From contig JAMPDU010000013.1 in the NCBI GenBank assembly GCA_023665505.1, forward strand, positions 1 through 38,197: 38,197 nucleotides of DNA, given 5' to 3'. The stretch comes from Ruminococcus sp. (GTDB lineage: Bacteria; Bacillota; Clostridia; Oscillospirales; Ruminococcaceae). The notes under the pieces are model-generated. The model was not told the origin of the DNA, searched no databases, and saw only the letters and a list, made by a program, of their open reading frames with translations. Below, piece by piece: positions 15,551-24,254 of this stretch (position 1 is its first letter; each line of letters starts with the position of its first letter). The position numbers and the translations under genes were made by a program.

Positions 15551-16213
15551 ATGGATAAAAATTTTCGTACCGTTTTGTTTGATTTGGACGGTACTCTCGC
15601 CGATTCGGGGGCGGGGATAGTCAACTGCGTGAAGTACGCTTTTGACGGGTTGAACCTGCCGTACCCCGACGAGGCGGTGCTGAAACAGTTTCTCGGACCG
15701 CCGCTGAAGTATTCCTTTGTGAACTTCTGCAAAATGTCCGAGGAGCAGGCTCTGCAAGCCTTTAACCTTTACAGGGAACGCTACGTCGGTATGGACTGCT
15801 GCGTTACCGAAAATTCCCTGTTTGAGGGGATTTACGAGCTTTTGGAACGGCTTTATTCCGAGGGCATAATCCTTGCCACCGCTACCACAAAGCCCGAAAA
15901 CATTGCGGACAAAATAATTACATATTTTGGCATAAAAAAGTTTTTCAAGGAGGTCTGCGGTGCGGCTAACGACGGCTCGCGGGGAGTTAAGTCCGAGGTT
16001 ATCCGGGACGCTCTCAAACGCTGCGGGGAAACCGATTTGGGGCAAGTCCTTATGATTGGGGACAGGTTCTATGACATAGATGGCGCAAAGGCGGTGGGAA
16101 TACGTTCCGCAGGCGTTCTGTGGGGCGGAGGTACCCGCGAGGAGCTTGAAAAGGCGGGGGCGGATTACATAGTGTCGACCCCTAATGAAATTGCAAAAAT
16201 TATATTAAAATAA
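15551..16213 (+). CDS. HAD-superfamily phosphatase (phosphoglycolate phosphatase / GPH-like)
   Basis: Protein of 220 residues (224 if the ATG at 15539 is used). HAD motifs are in order: [11 protein letters not shown] (nucleophile and acid/base Asp), TATTKPE (motif II Thr and motif III Lys region) and [11 protein letters not shown] (motif IV acidic pair), with a helical cap between motifs I and II. Relatives act on phosphoglycolate, nucleotide monophosphates or pyrophosphate-linked substrates; the substrate here is not determined. It ends 20 nt before purC and is probably co-transcribed with it. A nucleotidase role would suit both the purine context and the adjacent MazG-like gene, but this is inference. 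Confidence 0.85.
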   Translation: MDKNFRTVLFDLDGTLADSGAGIVNCVKYAFDGLNLPYPDEAVLKQFLGPPLKYSFVNFCKMSEEQALQAFNLYRERYVGMDCCVTENSLFEGIYELLERLYSEGIILATATTKPENIADKIITYFGIKKFFKEVCGAANDGSRGVKSEVIRDALKRCGETDLGQVLMIGDRFYDIDGAKAVGIRSAGVLWGGGTREELEKAGADYIVSTPNEIAKIILK

Positions 16214-16233
16214 ATTTTTTGGAGGAATTTAAA

Positions 16234-16950
16234 ATGGCAAACATTGAGAAAAAGGAACAGCTTTACGAGGGAAAGGCTAAGAAAGTCTTTGCCACAAACG
16301 ACCCCGATATGGTTATCGTCGACTACAAGGACGACGCAACCGCGTTCAACGGCGAGAAAAAGGGCACAATTCGGGGCAAGGGCGTTGTCAACAACAAGAT
16401 GACAAACTATATGTTCGGTCTGCTTGAAAAGGAAGGAATTCCCACCCACCTTGTGGAGGAAATCAGCGACCGGGAGACTATCGTCAAAAAGGTTGAGATT
16501 GTCCCTCTCGAGGTTATCGTTCGCAACGTGGCGGCGGGAAGTTTTTCCAAAAAGCTGGGCATTGAGGAGGGTACTCCCCTTAAGCAGCCGACGCTGGAGT
16601 TCAGCTACAAAAACGACGATTTGGGCGACCCGTTCATCAACGATTACTACGCGCTGGGACTGGGTCTTGCCACCCGGGAGGAAATTGATACCATTTCCAA
16701 ATACGCCTTTGCGGTAAACGATTTTATGCTGAAATTTTTCAAGGAACACGGCATCGACCTTATCGACTTCAAAATCGAGTTCGGCAGATTTCACGGCAAG
16801 ATTTTGCTTGCGGACGAAATTTCCCCCGACACCTGCCGTTTCTGGGACAGCAAGACCCACGAAAAACTTGACAAAGACCGTTTCCGCCGTGATATGGGCG
16901 GCGTTGAAGAGGCGTACCAAGAGATGATGAAGAGGATATTCGGCGAATAA
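16234..16950 (+). CDS. purC: Phosphoribosylaminoimidazole-succinocarboxamide synthase
   Basis: Protein of 238 residues, the common bacterial length. It ligates aspartate to CAIR with ATP to form SAICAR. Family signatures are present: YEGKAKKVF (nucleotide binding), [32 protein letters not shown] and [14 protein letters not shown]. The ATG at 16234 is preceded by GGAGGAATT. It follows the HAD gene by 20 nt and is followed by a GC-rich palindromic repeat before the purF pair. Confidence 0.97.
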   Translation: MANIEKKEQLYEGKAKKVFATNDPDMVIVDYKDDATAFNGEKKGTIRGKGVVNNKMTNYMFGLLEKEGIPTHLVEEISDRETIVKKVEIVPLEVIVRNVAAGSFSKKLGIEEGTPLKQPTLEFSYKNDDLGDPFINDYYALGLGLATREEIDTISKYAFAVNDFMLKFFKEHGIDLIDFKIEFGRFHGKILLADEISPDTCRFWDSKTHEKLDKDRFRRDMGGVEEAYQEMMKRIFGE

Positions 16951-16966
16951 TTTTCGTTTGATTTTC

Positions 16967-17016
16967 TGTAGGGGCGGGGTCTCCCCGCCCGCGGGACGGG
17001 AAACCCGTCCCCTACA
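16967..17016. repeat. GC-rich multi-hairpin intergenic repeat (TGTAGGGG...CCCCTACA)
   Basis: The outer stem TGTAGGGG (16967-16974) pairs with CCCCTACA (17009-17016) and encloses two hairpins, CGGGG-TCT-CCCCG and ACGGG-AAA-CCCGT, joined by CCGCGG-like sequence, so the RNA or DNA can form a three-way junction. Related units occur at 27975-28005 and 35681-35764. It sits between purC and purF without a T-run. This looks like a REP-type dispersed element. Confidence 0.8.
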
Positions 17017-17081
17017 AAATGTTAAAATACGTTCTAAATAGGCGGGAGAAATTCCTGCCCCACGATAAGAAAGGGAAAAAT

Positions 17082-18503
17082 ATGGGCGGATTTTTTGGAG
17101 CAGCCACACTGAACGACTGCATAAGCGACGTTTTTTTCGGCACGGACTATCACTCTCATCTCGGCACAAGGCGGGGCGGTATGACCGCTTACGACCCCGA
17201 GCTGGGCTTTCAGCGGAATATTCACAGCATTGAAAATTCACCGTTCAGGACAAAATTTGAAAAGGACGTTGAAACCATGCGGGGCAAACTCTGCATAGGC
17301 TGCATAAGCGACAGCGACCCTCAGCCGATTTTGCTGCGGTCAAAGCTGGGGCTGTACGCGGTCTGTACCGTGGGCATAATCAACAACGCGGACGAGCTGC
17401 GGGGCGAGTTTTTGGACAACTGCTTTGCCAGCTTTGAAACCATGAGCAGCGGAAAGATAAACGACAGCTCCATTGTGGGCGCGCTTATTTCGCAGAAAAA
17501 TTCCTTTGTGGAGGGAATTCGCTACGCCCAGTCGAAGATTGACGGCACGGCGTCCCTTTTAGTCCTTACCGAGGACGGCATTATCGCCGCCCGCGACAAG
17601 CGAGGGCGTTTACCCATAATTATCGGCAGGCGGGAGGACGGCTGGTGCTTTTCCTTTGAGTCGTTTGCTTTCCAGAAACTGGGATATGAGACCTATCGGG
17701 AACTGCTCCCTGCCGAGATTGTGAAAATCACCCCCACAAGCTGCGAAGTCCTTGACGGCGGCGTTGAGGATATGAAAATATGCACCTTTTTGTGGACGTA
17801 CTACGGCTACCCAAACTCGGTGTACGAGGGCGTAACCGTGGAGACTATGCGCGCCCGCAACGGCGAAATCATGGCTGAAACCGACATCAATAACGGCACG
17901 CTCCCCGATGTGGACTACGTTTGCGGCGTTCCCGACTCGGGAATTCCCCACGCCATCGGGTATGCCAATAAGAGCGGAATTCCCTTTGCCCGCCCCTTTG
18001 TGAAGTACACCCCCACTTGGCCGCGGAGCTTTATGCCCCAAAGTCAGGCAATGCGTAACAAAGTCGCAAAAATGAAACTGATACCCGTCCACGAGCTTAT
18101 CGATGGCAAAAAGCTGCTTTTTGTGGACGACAGTATCGTCCGCGGCACGCAGATGAGGGAGACCGTTGAATTTCTGTACGCAAACGGCGCGAAAGAGGTG
18201 CATATGCGTTCCGCCTGTCCGCCGATTATGTACGGCTGCAAATATCTGAATTTTTCCCGCAGCACCTCGGAGCTTGACCTTATTGCGAGAAAAATCATCG
18301 ACGAGCTTGAGGGCGAAGAGGGTGTGAAGTACATAGAAGAGTACAGCAATTCCCGTACCGAGCGGGGAAGGAAACTGCGGGACGAAATTTGCCGCCGCCT
18401 TAAGCTGACATCGCTGGAATTTCAGTCCTTAGAGGGTACTGTCAAGGCGGTTGGCTTGCCCCAGTGCAAGCTGTGCAGTTACTGTTGGAACGGAAAGGAA
18501 TGA
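17082..18503 (+). CDS. PurF paralogue lacking the N-terminal catalytic Cys
   Basis: Protein of 473 residues, aligned by eye along its length with amidophosphoribosyltransferase. The phosphoribosyltransferase domain keeps its PRPP loop VDDSIVRGT (about residues 348-356) and the Cys residues CKLCSYC near the C-terminus that can hold an Fe-S cluster. The N-terminal glutaminase domain begins MGGFFG where PurF has its processed nucleophile CGVF, and INNADEL replaces the oxyanion-hole HNGN. It therefore should not hydrolyse glutamine; it might use free ammonia, pair with the active PurF or regulate it. The ATG at 17082 has GAAAGGG 7 nt upstream. It overlaps the reading frame of the next purF by one or few bases, so they are tightly coupled. 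Such Cys-less paralogues occur elsewhere in Clostridia; their role is unsettled. Confidence 0.85.
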   Translation: MGGFFGAATLNDCISDVFFGTDYHSHLGTRRGGMTAYDPELGFQRNIHSIENSPFRTKFEKDVETMRGKLCIGCISDSDPQPILLRSKLGLYAVCTVGIINNADELRGEFLDNCFASFETMSSGKINDSSIVGALISQKNSFVEGIRYAQSKIDGTASLLVLTEDGIIAARDKRGRLPIIIGRREDGWCFSFESFAFQKLGYETYRELLPAEIVKITPTSCEVLDGGVEDMKICTFLWTYYGYPNSVYEGVTVETMRARNGEIMAETDINNGTLPDVDYVCGVPDSGIPHAIGYANKSGIPFARPFVKYTPTWPRSFMPQSQAMRNKVAKMKLIPVHELIDGKKLLFVDDSIVRGTQMRETVEFLYANGAKEVHMRSACPPIMYGCKYLNFSRSTSELDLIARKIIDELEGEEGVKYIEEYSNSRTERGRKLRDEICRRLKLTSLEFQSLEGTVKAVGLPQCKLCSYCWNGKE

Positions 18504-18508
18504 ACCCT

Positions 18509-19924
18509 ATGAACGGTATTCACGAGGAATGCGGCGTTTTCGCCATTTACAGCAAAGACGTTATGGACGTTGCCATGCAGACGTATATCGGTTTGTACGC
18601 CTTGCAGCACCGCGGGCAGGAGTCCTGCGGAATTGTGGTGAACGACAGCGGCGTGTTCAGCTATCACAAGGATTTGGGACTTGTCCACGAGGTTTTCGAC
18701 AAGGATACCCTTGCGAACCTGGGGCAGGGCAATATCGCGGTGGGACACGTCCGCTACTCAACCACGGGCAATTCCAACCGCTCAAACGCCCAGCCGCTGG
18801 TGGTGCGCCATATGAAAGGACCTATGGCGCTTGCCCACAACGGCAACCTTACCAACGCGTTTGAGCTGCGGCGGGAATTCGAGCTTGGCGGCGCGATTTT
18901 CCACACCACCAACGACACAGAGGTAATTTCCTACGCCATAACCCAACAGCGGCTTGTCTGTTCCTCAATCGAAGAGGCGGTGGTCAAGACCATGGAGAAA
19001 ATCAAGGGGGCGTACTCCCTTGTGGTAATGTCTCCCAAAAAACTGATTGCCGCCCGAGACCCCGTGGGTTTCAGACCCCTTTCCATAGGACGGCTGGGGG
19101 AGGCTTACGTTATTGCATCGGAGAGCTGCGCGTTCGACAGTATCGGCGCGGAATTCGTCCGTGACGTGCGCCCCGGCGAGGTTGTGGTTATCAACGAAAA
19201 CGGCTTGCGGAGCATTGATACTCACGTTGCCGAAAAGCCCCATTTGTGCGTGTTTGAGTACGTCTACATCGCCCGCCCCGACTCGGTTATCGAGGGGTCG
19301 AGCGTGCATAAGGCGCGTATGAAAGCGGGGGAGTACCTTTGGAAGGAACACCCCGTTGACGCGGACGTTGTAATAGGCGTACCCGACAGCGGTCTGGACG
19401 CGGCTCTGGGTTTCGCCAACGCCTCGGGAATACCCTACGGCGTGGGATTTATCCGCAACAGATATATCGGCAGGACGTTCATTCAGCCCACCCAGTCGGA
19501 GCGGACAAATTCCGTGCGGATAAAGCTGAACGTCATCAGGGAAATCGTCGAGGGCAAGCGGGTGGTGCTTATAGATGACAGCATTGTGCGGGGGACGACC
19601 TGCCGCCGTACCGTCAGCCTTATCCGCGAGGCGGGGGCGAAGGAAATTCATATGCGGATTTCCTGTCCGCCGTTTATAAGCCCCTGCTATTTCGGCACGG
19701 ACATTGACAGCAAGGAAAATCTCATCGCCTGCAAAATGACCGTCCCCGAAATCGCGGAGGAAATCGGCGCGGACAGTCTGGGCTATCTCAGCGTTGAGGC
19801 GGTGGGAAAATTGGCGGAAAATTCACGGTGCGAGTTCTGCAAAGGGTGCTTTACGGGGGTATACCCCGCGCCTGTTCCCGCAGAAACGCCTAAGGATAAG
19901 TTTGAGTTTAAGATTAAAAAGTAA
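18509..19924 (+). CDS. purF: Amidophosphoribosyltransferase
   Basis: Protein of 471 residues catalysing the first step of purine synthesis (PRPP + glutamine to phosphoribosylamine). A short propeptide MNGIHEE precedes Cys8 (ECGVF), the nucleophile exposed by self-cleavage. Glutaminase residues are intact (LQHRGQES, HVRYSTTG, AHNGNLTN), as is the PRPP loop DDSIVRGTT (about 356-364). Fe-S ligand Cys residues typical of the Bacillus-type enzyme are seen in LCVFEYVY, ISCPP and CEFCKGC, so oxygen lability is expected. The start at 18509 is 9 nt after AAAGGA; an ATG at 18500 overlapping the previous stop is also possible. It follows the Cys-less paralogue directly. Confidence 0.97.
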   Translation: MNGIHEECGVFAIYSKDVMDVAMQTYIGLYALQHRGQESCGIVVNDSGVFSYHKDLGLVHEVFDKDTLANLGQGNIAVGHVRYSTTGNSNRSNAQPLVVRHMKGPMALAHNGNLTNAFELRREFELGGAIFHTTNDTEVISYAITQQRLVCSSIEEAVVKTMEKIKGAYSLVVMSPKKLIAARDPVGFRPLSIGRLGEAYVIASESCAFDSIGAEFVRDVRPGEVVVINENGLRSIDTHVAEKPHLCVFEYVYIARPDSVIEGSSVHKARMKAGEYLWKEHPVDADVVIGVPDSGLDAALGFANASGIPYGVGFIRNRYIGRTFIQPTQSERTNSVRIKLNVIREIVEGKRVVLIDDSIVRGTTCRRTVSLIREAGAKEIHMRISCPPFISPCYFGTDIDSKENLIACKMTVPEIAEEIGADSLGYLSVEAVGKLAENSRCEFCKGCFTGVYPAPVPAETPKDKFEFKIKK

Positions 19925-19972
19925 GTATAATGTCCAACACAAAAATATTAATGTAAATTTGGAGGTGTCAAA

Positions 19973-20587
19973 ATGGCTAAATATACAGACAATGAAAAAC
20001 AATTAACATCATTTATAGAGAGACCAAATTTAAAAAAATTTTCTAAAAATGATACATTTAATGTATTGGGATTTACTTCAAAATTTAATGAACTTAATTC
20101 AGAAGTTGCTAAGCAAGTTTTAGAGCAATATCCTGAATTTATAAATTTAGTTAAATCAACATTTAATGAACAAACTAAAATTTGTGGGGAAATCATTGAA
20201 AGTGATAATGAAAGTACAAACCACGTATATAGTATTATGGATAGAGAAATTGAAAGTAATACAGAAAGTAGAAAACTATGTTTTGAATGTGGTAATAATT
20301 TTATTTCTGAATTAAGCAAATTTTTAGATGACCCTAATATAACTCAAGAGGAAAGAAAAGATATACTTGAAAAGCAAATGGAAACTTTACATATGATGTA
20401 TGAAAAGGATACTGAAATTCGGGAATCTGAAAAAGAAGTTTTAACTGTTGCAAATGAAAAGGATTCTGAAAAAAAAGCATTCGATTGGAAAATAATTTCA
20501 ACTGTAGTAGGTTCTGTAACAGCAGCAGTTTTAATTGGTACAGGAGTATTTAATGGTAAAATTAAACTTAAATTACCAAGGAGATAA
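19973..20587 (+). CDS. AT-rich C-tail-anchored protein of unknown function inside the purine operon
   Basis: Protein of 204 residues, charged and helical (probable coiled coil), with one hydrophobic segment near the C-terminus (about 172-194, [20 protein letters not shown]) followed by a short basic tail: a tail-anchored topology with the bulk in the cytosol. I recognise no enzyme motif; [18 protein letters not shown] near the N-terminus is distinctive. Base composition is far more AT-rich than purF before it and purM after it, indicating recent acquisition. GGAGGTG lies 6 nt before the ATG. It fits neatly (48 nt after purF, 23 nt before purM) without breaking the operon, and purM must be read through it. 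Proteins of this look occur near mobile elements, so a defence or toxin role is possible but unproven. Confidence 0.75.
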   Translation: MAKYTDNEKQLTSFIERPNLKKFSKNDTFNVLGFTSKFNELNSEVAKQVLEQYPEFINLVKSTFNEQTKICGEIIESDNESTNHVYSIMDREIESNTESRKLCFECGNNFISELSKFLDDPNITQEERKDILEKQMETLHMMYEKDTEIRESEKEVLTVANEKDSEKKAFDWKIISTVVGSVTAAVLIGTGVFNGKIKLKLPRR

Positions 20588-20610
20588 AAATAATAGAAAG
20601 GTGTGCAATT

Positions 20611-21645
20611 ATGAAAAGTTTTTCCGAAAGCTACAAGGAGGCGGGCGTTGACGTTACCGCAGGATACAAGGCGGTGGAGCTGATGAAAGCTCACGTCGCA
20701 CGCACCGTGACGGGCGGCGTTCTGTCGGGAATAGGCGGGTTCGGCGGTCTGTTCGAGCTTGATTTGACGGGGATAAAAAAACCCGTCCTTGTGTCGGGCA
20801 CGGACGGCGTGGGTACGAAAATCAAAATCGCCTTTATCCTCGGCAAGCACGACACTGTGGGCATTGACTGCGTGGCAATGTGCGTGAACGACATTATCTG
20901 CTGCGGCGCGAAACCTCAGTTTTTCCTGGACTATATCGCCTGCGGCAGGAATTTCCCCGAAAAGATTGCAAGTATTGTTTCGGGAGTTGCGGAGGGCTGC
21001 GTACAGGCGGGCTGCGCTCTGATAGGCGGCGAGACTGCGGAACACCCCCAGCTTATGCCCGACGAGGAGTACGACCTTGCGGGATTTTCCGTGGGAATTG
21101 TCGACAAGGACAAAATTCTCGACCCGTCCGCCCAAAAGGCGGGGGACGTGATGATTGCCATAAAGTCAAGCGGTCTGCACTCAAACGGCTTTTCGCTGGT
21201 GCGCAAGGTTTTCAACGTCAACGAGCAGAACTTGGCGAGACACCAGTCCGACATCGGCACGACCTTGGGCGAATGTCTGCTGACCCCCACGAAGATTTAC
21301 GTCAAGGCGGTAATGTCCCTGCTTGAGGCGGTGCAGGTGAAGTCAATCAGCCACATCACGGGGGGCGGATTTTACGAGAATATTCCCCGCTCTCTGCCTA
21401 ACGGGCTTTCCGCAAAAATCGCCCGTTCGGACGTTCGGGTGCTGCCCATATTCGACCTTATCGCAAAGACGGGGCATATCCCCGAGCGGGATATGTTCAA
21501 CACCTTTAATATGGGCGTGGGAATGTGTGTTGTGGTGGACAAAAACGACGCCGACAAGGCAATTGCGGCGATAAAGTCCGCGGGCGAGGAGGCTTACGTT
21601 CTGGGCGAGCTTGTGGAGAGCGGCGAGGGCGTTATTATCGGTTGA
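20611..21645 (+). CDS. purM: Phosphoribosylformylglycinamidine cyclo-ligase (AIR synthetase)
   Basis: Protein of 344 residues, normal for PurM. It closes FGAM to AIR with ATP. Family motifs are clear: [57 protein letters not shown] and [19 protein letters not shown] lies 9 nt before the ATG. It is the last gene of the cluster; its stop codon lies in the left arm of the terminator. Normal base composition returns here after the AT-rich gene upstream. Confidence 0.97.
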   Translation: MKSFSESYKEAGVDVTAGYKAVELMKAHVARTVTGGVLSGIGGFGGLFELDLTGIKKPVLVSGTDGVGTKIKIAFILGKHDTVGIDCVAMCVNDIICCGAKPQFFLDYIACGRNFPEKIASIVSGVAEGCVQAGCALIGGETAEHPQLMPDEEYDLAGFSVGIVDKDKILDPSAQKAGDVMIAIKSSGLHSNGFSLVRKVFNVNEQNLARHQSDIGTTLGECLLTPTKIYVKAVMSLLEAVQVKSISHITGGGFYENIPRSLPNGLSAKIARSDVRVLPIFDLIAKTGHIPERDMFNTFNMGVGMCVVVDKNDADKAIAAIKSAGEEAYVLGELVESGEGVIIG

Positions 21646-21672
21646 CTTTTTGGGTCAGCCGAGGGGTTTTTT
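21639..21672 (+). terminator. Terminator of the purine cluster
   Basis: CGGTTGAC (21639-21646) pairs with GTCAGCCG (21654-21661) with one G-U pair, followed after AGGGG by TTTTTT (21667-21672). The purM stop codon TGA is inside the left arm. Confidence 0.7.
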
Positions 21673-21764
21673 GTTTGATTTTTTCAAAAGGCTTTCATTT
21701 CCTTGTAATTTTTTAGACATAACTCGTTCAAAAATGATTATTAATTAAATACAAATTTCCCCCC

Positions 21765-21793
21765 TTGACAACCCCCAAAAAATAATGTATAAT
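21765..21793 (+). promoter_or_regulatory. Consensus sigma-A promoter of the tandem paralogue operon
   Basis: TTGACA (21765-21770), 17 nt, TATAAT (21788-21793): both hexamers perfect. The leader to the first start codon is about 96 nt and includes AAAGAAAGG as ribosome binding site. The rest of the gap from 21673 holds AT-rich sequence only. Confidence 0.9.
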
Positions 21794-21895
21794 AAAAATA
21801 CAATACTTTACAGAGGGTCATAAGCACATCAAAATATTGCGCCAACAGTATTTTGAACTTTTTTAATTTAATTTATTAAAGAAAGGTGAATAATT

Positions 21896-23023
21896 ATGAC
21901 CAACACTATTAATACCAATGCAAATACTTATTACGGAGGCGGTGCCACCCAAACTAAAACTAAAAAAAGCGACAGCATAGACCCAAGTCTTATCAAGCAC
22001 GAGGGCATACCCAAAGACGCCGTTGTGACAGACTTCGGAGACTACATGGTAGAGCAAGGCTATTTCTCAAGCAAAGAGGAGTTTTACGAGTACATTAGAG
22101 GCGCGGATGTTTTCCCCGGTGAGGAAAATTCAACAGCCGCCCAAACTTTCTCAAAAGCCAAGGTGATCGAAATAAACGGTCAAAAGTACTTTGAGGACGG
22201 TACTCCTATTGCAAATGTCGACCTGTTTAAATCATATAAATTATCATATGAAATAACTCCCACAGGCGACCATGAACACGATTATCAACTGCAAATGGGG
22301 CTGAACTATAACATAACCTGCGTTGATGATAAAAACTGGCAGGATTATGAAGAGCTTACCGCCGCGGAAGATTTTACGGGAATGTCAGCCGCCGAGATTT
22401 ACAAGGCGATATACGAAAAGTATAAGCACTGTTACGGCGAAAACTTCCTTGACATTAACGCTGTTCCGTATGTTTCCGCAAGCGGCTTTGACAGTTTCAG
22501 AGGTCTTATCGGTCGCTTTAACGGTGAGATAAGGTCGGCTTGCGGAATTGACGAGGATATTGCAAATATCCGCCGAGAGGCTCTGTACGGCGATATGAGC
22601 GACTATGACGTTCGGGCGGCGATTATCGAGAAGTACACTTCGGGAAGGAAACCCACAAACGCGGACTTGTACAAAATCACCGCCGAATTCGACCGCTGCG
22701 GCGTTGGCGGAGGAATACACAACCCGCTGACGTCTGTCCTGACAACGGACAGGTCGCAGGTTCTCCACAACTCGTCGCTGGGCATAAAGACAAGCGTTGA
22801 AGACGCCTGCGCTTTGCGCGAGGCAATGCTTGCAAGTCCCGCCGACAGCTATATGCTTGACGGCATAGTGCGGCACAGCACGGGAATGGGTACGGCGAAC
22901 GCAAAGCTCTATTCCGCGTTAGACCAGCTGCGCGAGGCGTGCGAGGCGTTCTCGGACGGTATATCGTTGGGTACGGTCAACACAAGCGGCACGAAAGACG
23001 ATTTCGTGTGGATAAAACTTTAA
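21896..23023 (+). CDS. Tandem paralogue A, unrecognised family
   Basis: Protein of 375 residues with no signal peptide or membrane helix. The N-terminus (TNTINTNANTYYGGG) is Asn/Thr-rich and looks disordered. Shared with paralogue B are KVIEINGQKYFEDGTPIA, a central GLNYN...DYEELTAAEDFTGMSAAE block, KHCYGENFLDINAVPY, and a C-terminal 150 residues almost identical between the two. The central block recalls uncharacterised clostridial proteins; I cannot assign a function. It is read from a consensus promoter, so substantial expression is likely. GAAAGG lies about 9 nt before the ATG, and paralogue B follows 14 nt after the stop in the same operon. Confidence 0.8.
   Translation: MTNTINTNANTYYGGGATQTKTKKSDSIDPSLIKHEGIPKDAVVTDFGDYMVEQGYFSSKEEFYEYIRGADVFPGEENSTAAQTFSKAKVIEINGQKYFEDGTPIANVDLFKSYKLSYEITPTGDHEHDYQLQMGLNYNITCVDDKNWQDYEELTAAEDFTGMSAAEIYKAIYEKYKHCYGENFLDINAVPYVSASGFDSFRGLIGRFNGEIRSACGIDEDIANIRREALYGDMSDYDVRAAIIEKYTSGRKPTNADLYKITAEFDRCGVGGGIHNPLTSVLTTDRSQVLHNSSLGIKTSVEDACALREAMLASPADSYMLDGIVRHSTGMGTANAKLYSALDQLREACEAFSDGISLGTVNTSGTKDDFVWIKL
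22571..22911 (+). repeat. 341-nt segment repeated exactly at 23620-23960
   Basis: Aligned by eye at an offset of 1049 nt, the two stretches are identical over 341 nt, then continue to the stop codons with only a handful of substitutions. The upstream halves of the two genes are much less alike even where the protein is conserved. Recent gene conversion or a partial tandem duplication explains this. Because the copies are direct repeats, recombination between them could fuse the two genes. Confidence 0.95.
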
Positions 23024-23037
23024 GGAGGTGAAGTATT

Positions 23038-24072
23038 ATGGATATGCAAGTAACAATAAGCACAAACCCTCGTTACACTCCGTCTATGTTCAAGGACGTT
23101 GATATGCCCGTGCGAGACCTCGTCGAATGCGCGGCGGAAAAGTGGGGTTTCCCCGACAAGGAAACGTATTTGGAGTACCTCCGAATGAACAGAGGAATTG
23201 CTGCGGAAAATTCCGCAAAAACCAAAGTAATCGAAATGAACGGTCAAAAGTACGCCGAGGACGGTACTCCTATCGCGGATTTTTCCAAAAGATACTCGTT
23301 TTATCCCACAGGCGACCCCGAGCGGGATTATCAAATTCAAATGGGATTAAATTACAACAGTACGTGCTATAACGGGAAAAATTATTGGGATTACGAAAAA
23401 CTTACCGCCGCAGAAGATTTTACGGGAATGTCTGCCGCCGAGATTTACAAAGCGATATACGAAAAGTATAAGCACTGTTACGGCGAAAATTTTCTTGACA
23501 TTAACGCAGTTCCATATGCACGTCCTCCCCATTCCGAGGATTTTTACGGAGAGCTTGTTGACAAGTTTTACGATGAGCTTGAGGTTGCCGTCGGCGATAC
23601 AGCCGCAAGGCAAAAAGCACGCCGAGAGGCTCTGTACGGCGATATGAGCGACTATGACGTTCGGGCGGCGATTATCGAGAAGTACACTTCGGGAAGGAAA
23701 CCCACAAACGCGGACTTGTACAAAATCACCGCCGAATTCGACCGCTGCGGCGTTGGCGGAGGAATACACAACCCGCTGACGTCTGTCCTGACAACGGACA
23801 GGTCGCAGGTTCTCCACAACTCGTCGCTGGGCATAAAGACAAGCGTTGAAGACGCCTGCGCTTTGCGCGAGGCAATGCTTGCAAGTCCCGCCGACAGCTA
23901 TATGCTTGACGGCATAGTGCGGCACAGCACGGGAATGGGTACGGCGAACGCAAAGCTCTACTCCGCGTTGGAACAGCTGCGCGAGGCGTGCGAGGCGTTT
24001 TCGGACGGTATATCGTTGGGTACGGTCAACACAAGCGGTACGAAAGACGATTTCGTGTGGGTAAAACTTTAA
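23038..24072 (+). CDS. Tandem paralogue B, unrecognised family
   Basis: Protein of 344 residues, shorter than A at the N-terminus, where it begins MDMQVTISTNPRYTPSMF. It has the same KVIEMNGQKYAEDGTPIA and GENFLDINAVPY blocks. Between these and the C-terminal part lies a variable segment (about residues 160-195) that differs from A and then becomes identical to it. No signal peptide, membrane segment or catalytic motif is recognised. AAGGAGGTG stands before the ATG at 23038, giving strong translation. A terminator follows after 5 nt. Confidence 0.8.
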   Translation: MDMQVTISTNPRYTPSMFKDVDMPVRDLVECAAEKWGFPDKETYLEYLRMNRGIAAENSAKTKVIEMNGQKYAEDGTPIADFSKRYSFYPTGDPERDYQIQMGLNYNSTCYNGKNYWDYEKLTAAEDFTGMSAAEIYKAIYEKYKHCYGENFLDINAVPYARPPHSEDFYGELVDKFYDELEVAVGDTAARQKARREALYGDMSDYDVRAAIIEKYTSGRKPTNADLYKITAEFDRCGVGGGIHNPLTSVLTTDRSQVLHNSSLGIKTSVEDACALREAMLASPADSYMLDGIVRHSTGMGTANAKLYSALEQLREACEAFSDGISLGTVNTSGTKDDFVWVKL

Positions 24073-24077
24073 AAGCC

Positions 24078-24106
24078 AAAAGCGTGGAAATTACTTCCAC
24101 GCTTTT
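24078..24106 (+). terminator. Terminator of the tandem paralogue operon
   Basis: AAAAGCGTGGAA (24078-24089) pairs exactly with TTCCACGCTTTT (24095-24106), followed by ATTTTTTTG. It starts 5 nt after the stop codon. Confidence 0.92.
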
Positions 24107-24164
24107 ATTTTTTTGTATAGTAAATATGCACAAATTTTCCCCCGTAAATTTTACAATAATCTGC

Positions 24165-24193
24165 TTGACAAAACCGCTCAAATACTATATACT
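24165..24193 (+). promoter_or_regulatory. Sigma-A promoter of nrdD
   Basis: TTGACA (24165-24170), 17 nt, TATACT (24188-24193), 62 nt before the nrdD start codon. The -10 lies inside a palindrome (see the candidate NrdR boxes). Confidence 0.85.
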
Positions 24194-24229
24194 TGTATAT
24201 AGTCGGCAACAAACCACAAGATATTGTGT
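24182..24229 (+). promoter_or_regulatory. Candidate NrdR box pair at the nrdD promoter
   Basis: CCACAAGATATTGTGT (24214-24229) agrees with the NrdR consensus acaCwAtATaTwGwgt at about 13 of 16 positions. A weaker box, ATACTATATACTTGTA (24182-24197), lies 32 nt upstream centre to centre, the usual three-turn spacing, and covers the -10. ACTATATA/TATATAGT (24184-24203) is itself a perfect inverted repeat. NrdR represses ribonucleotide reductase genes in response to dATP/ATP; its gene is not in the window. Confidence 0.5.
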
Positions 24230-24254
24230 TTTACAAAAATGGAGGAAAATAACT

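Noticed and set aside
23988..24254. N-terminal extension of the nrdD reading frame by 89 codons
   Set aside because: It overlaps the end of paralogue B, its terminator and the nrdD promoter; ATG 24255 has a strong ribosome binding site and gives the normal ATP-cone start.
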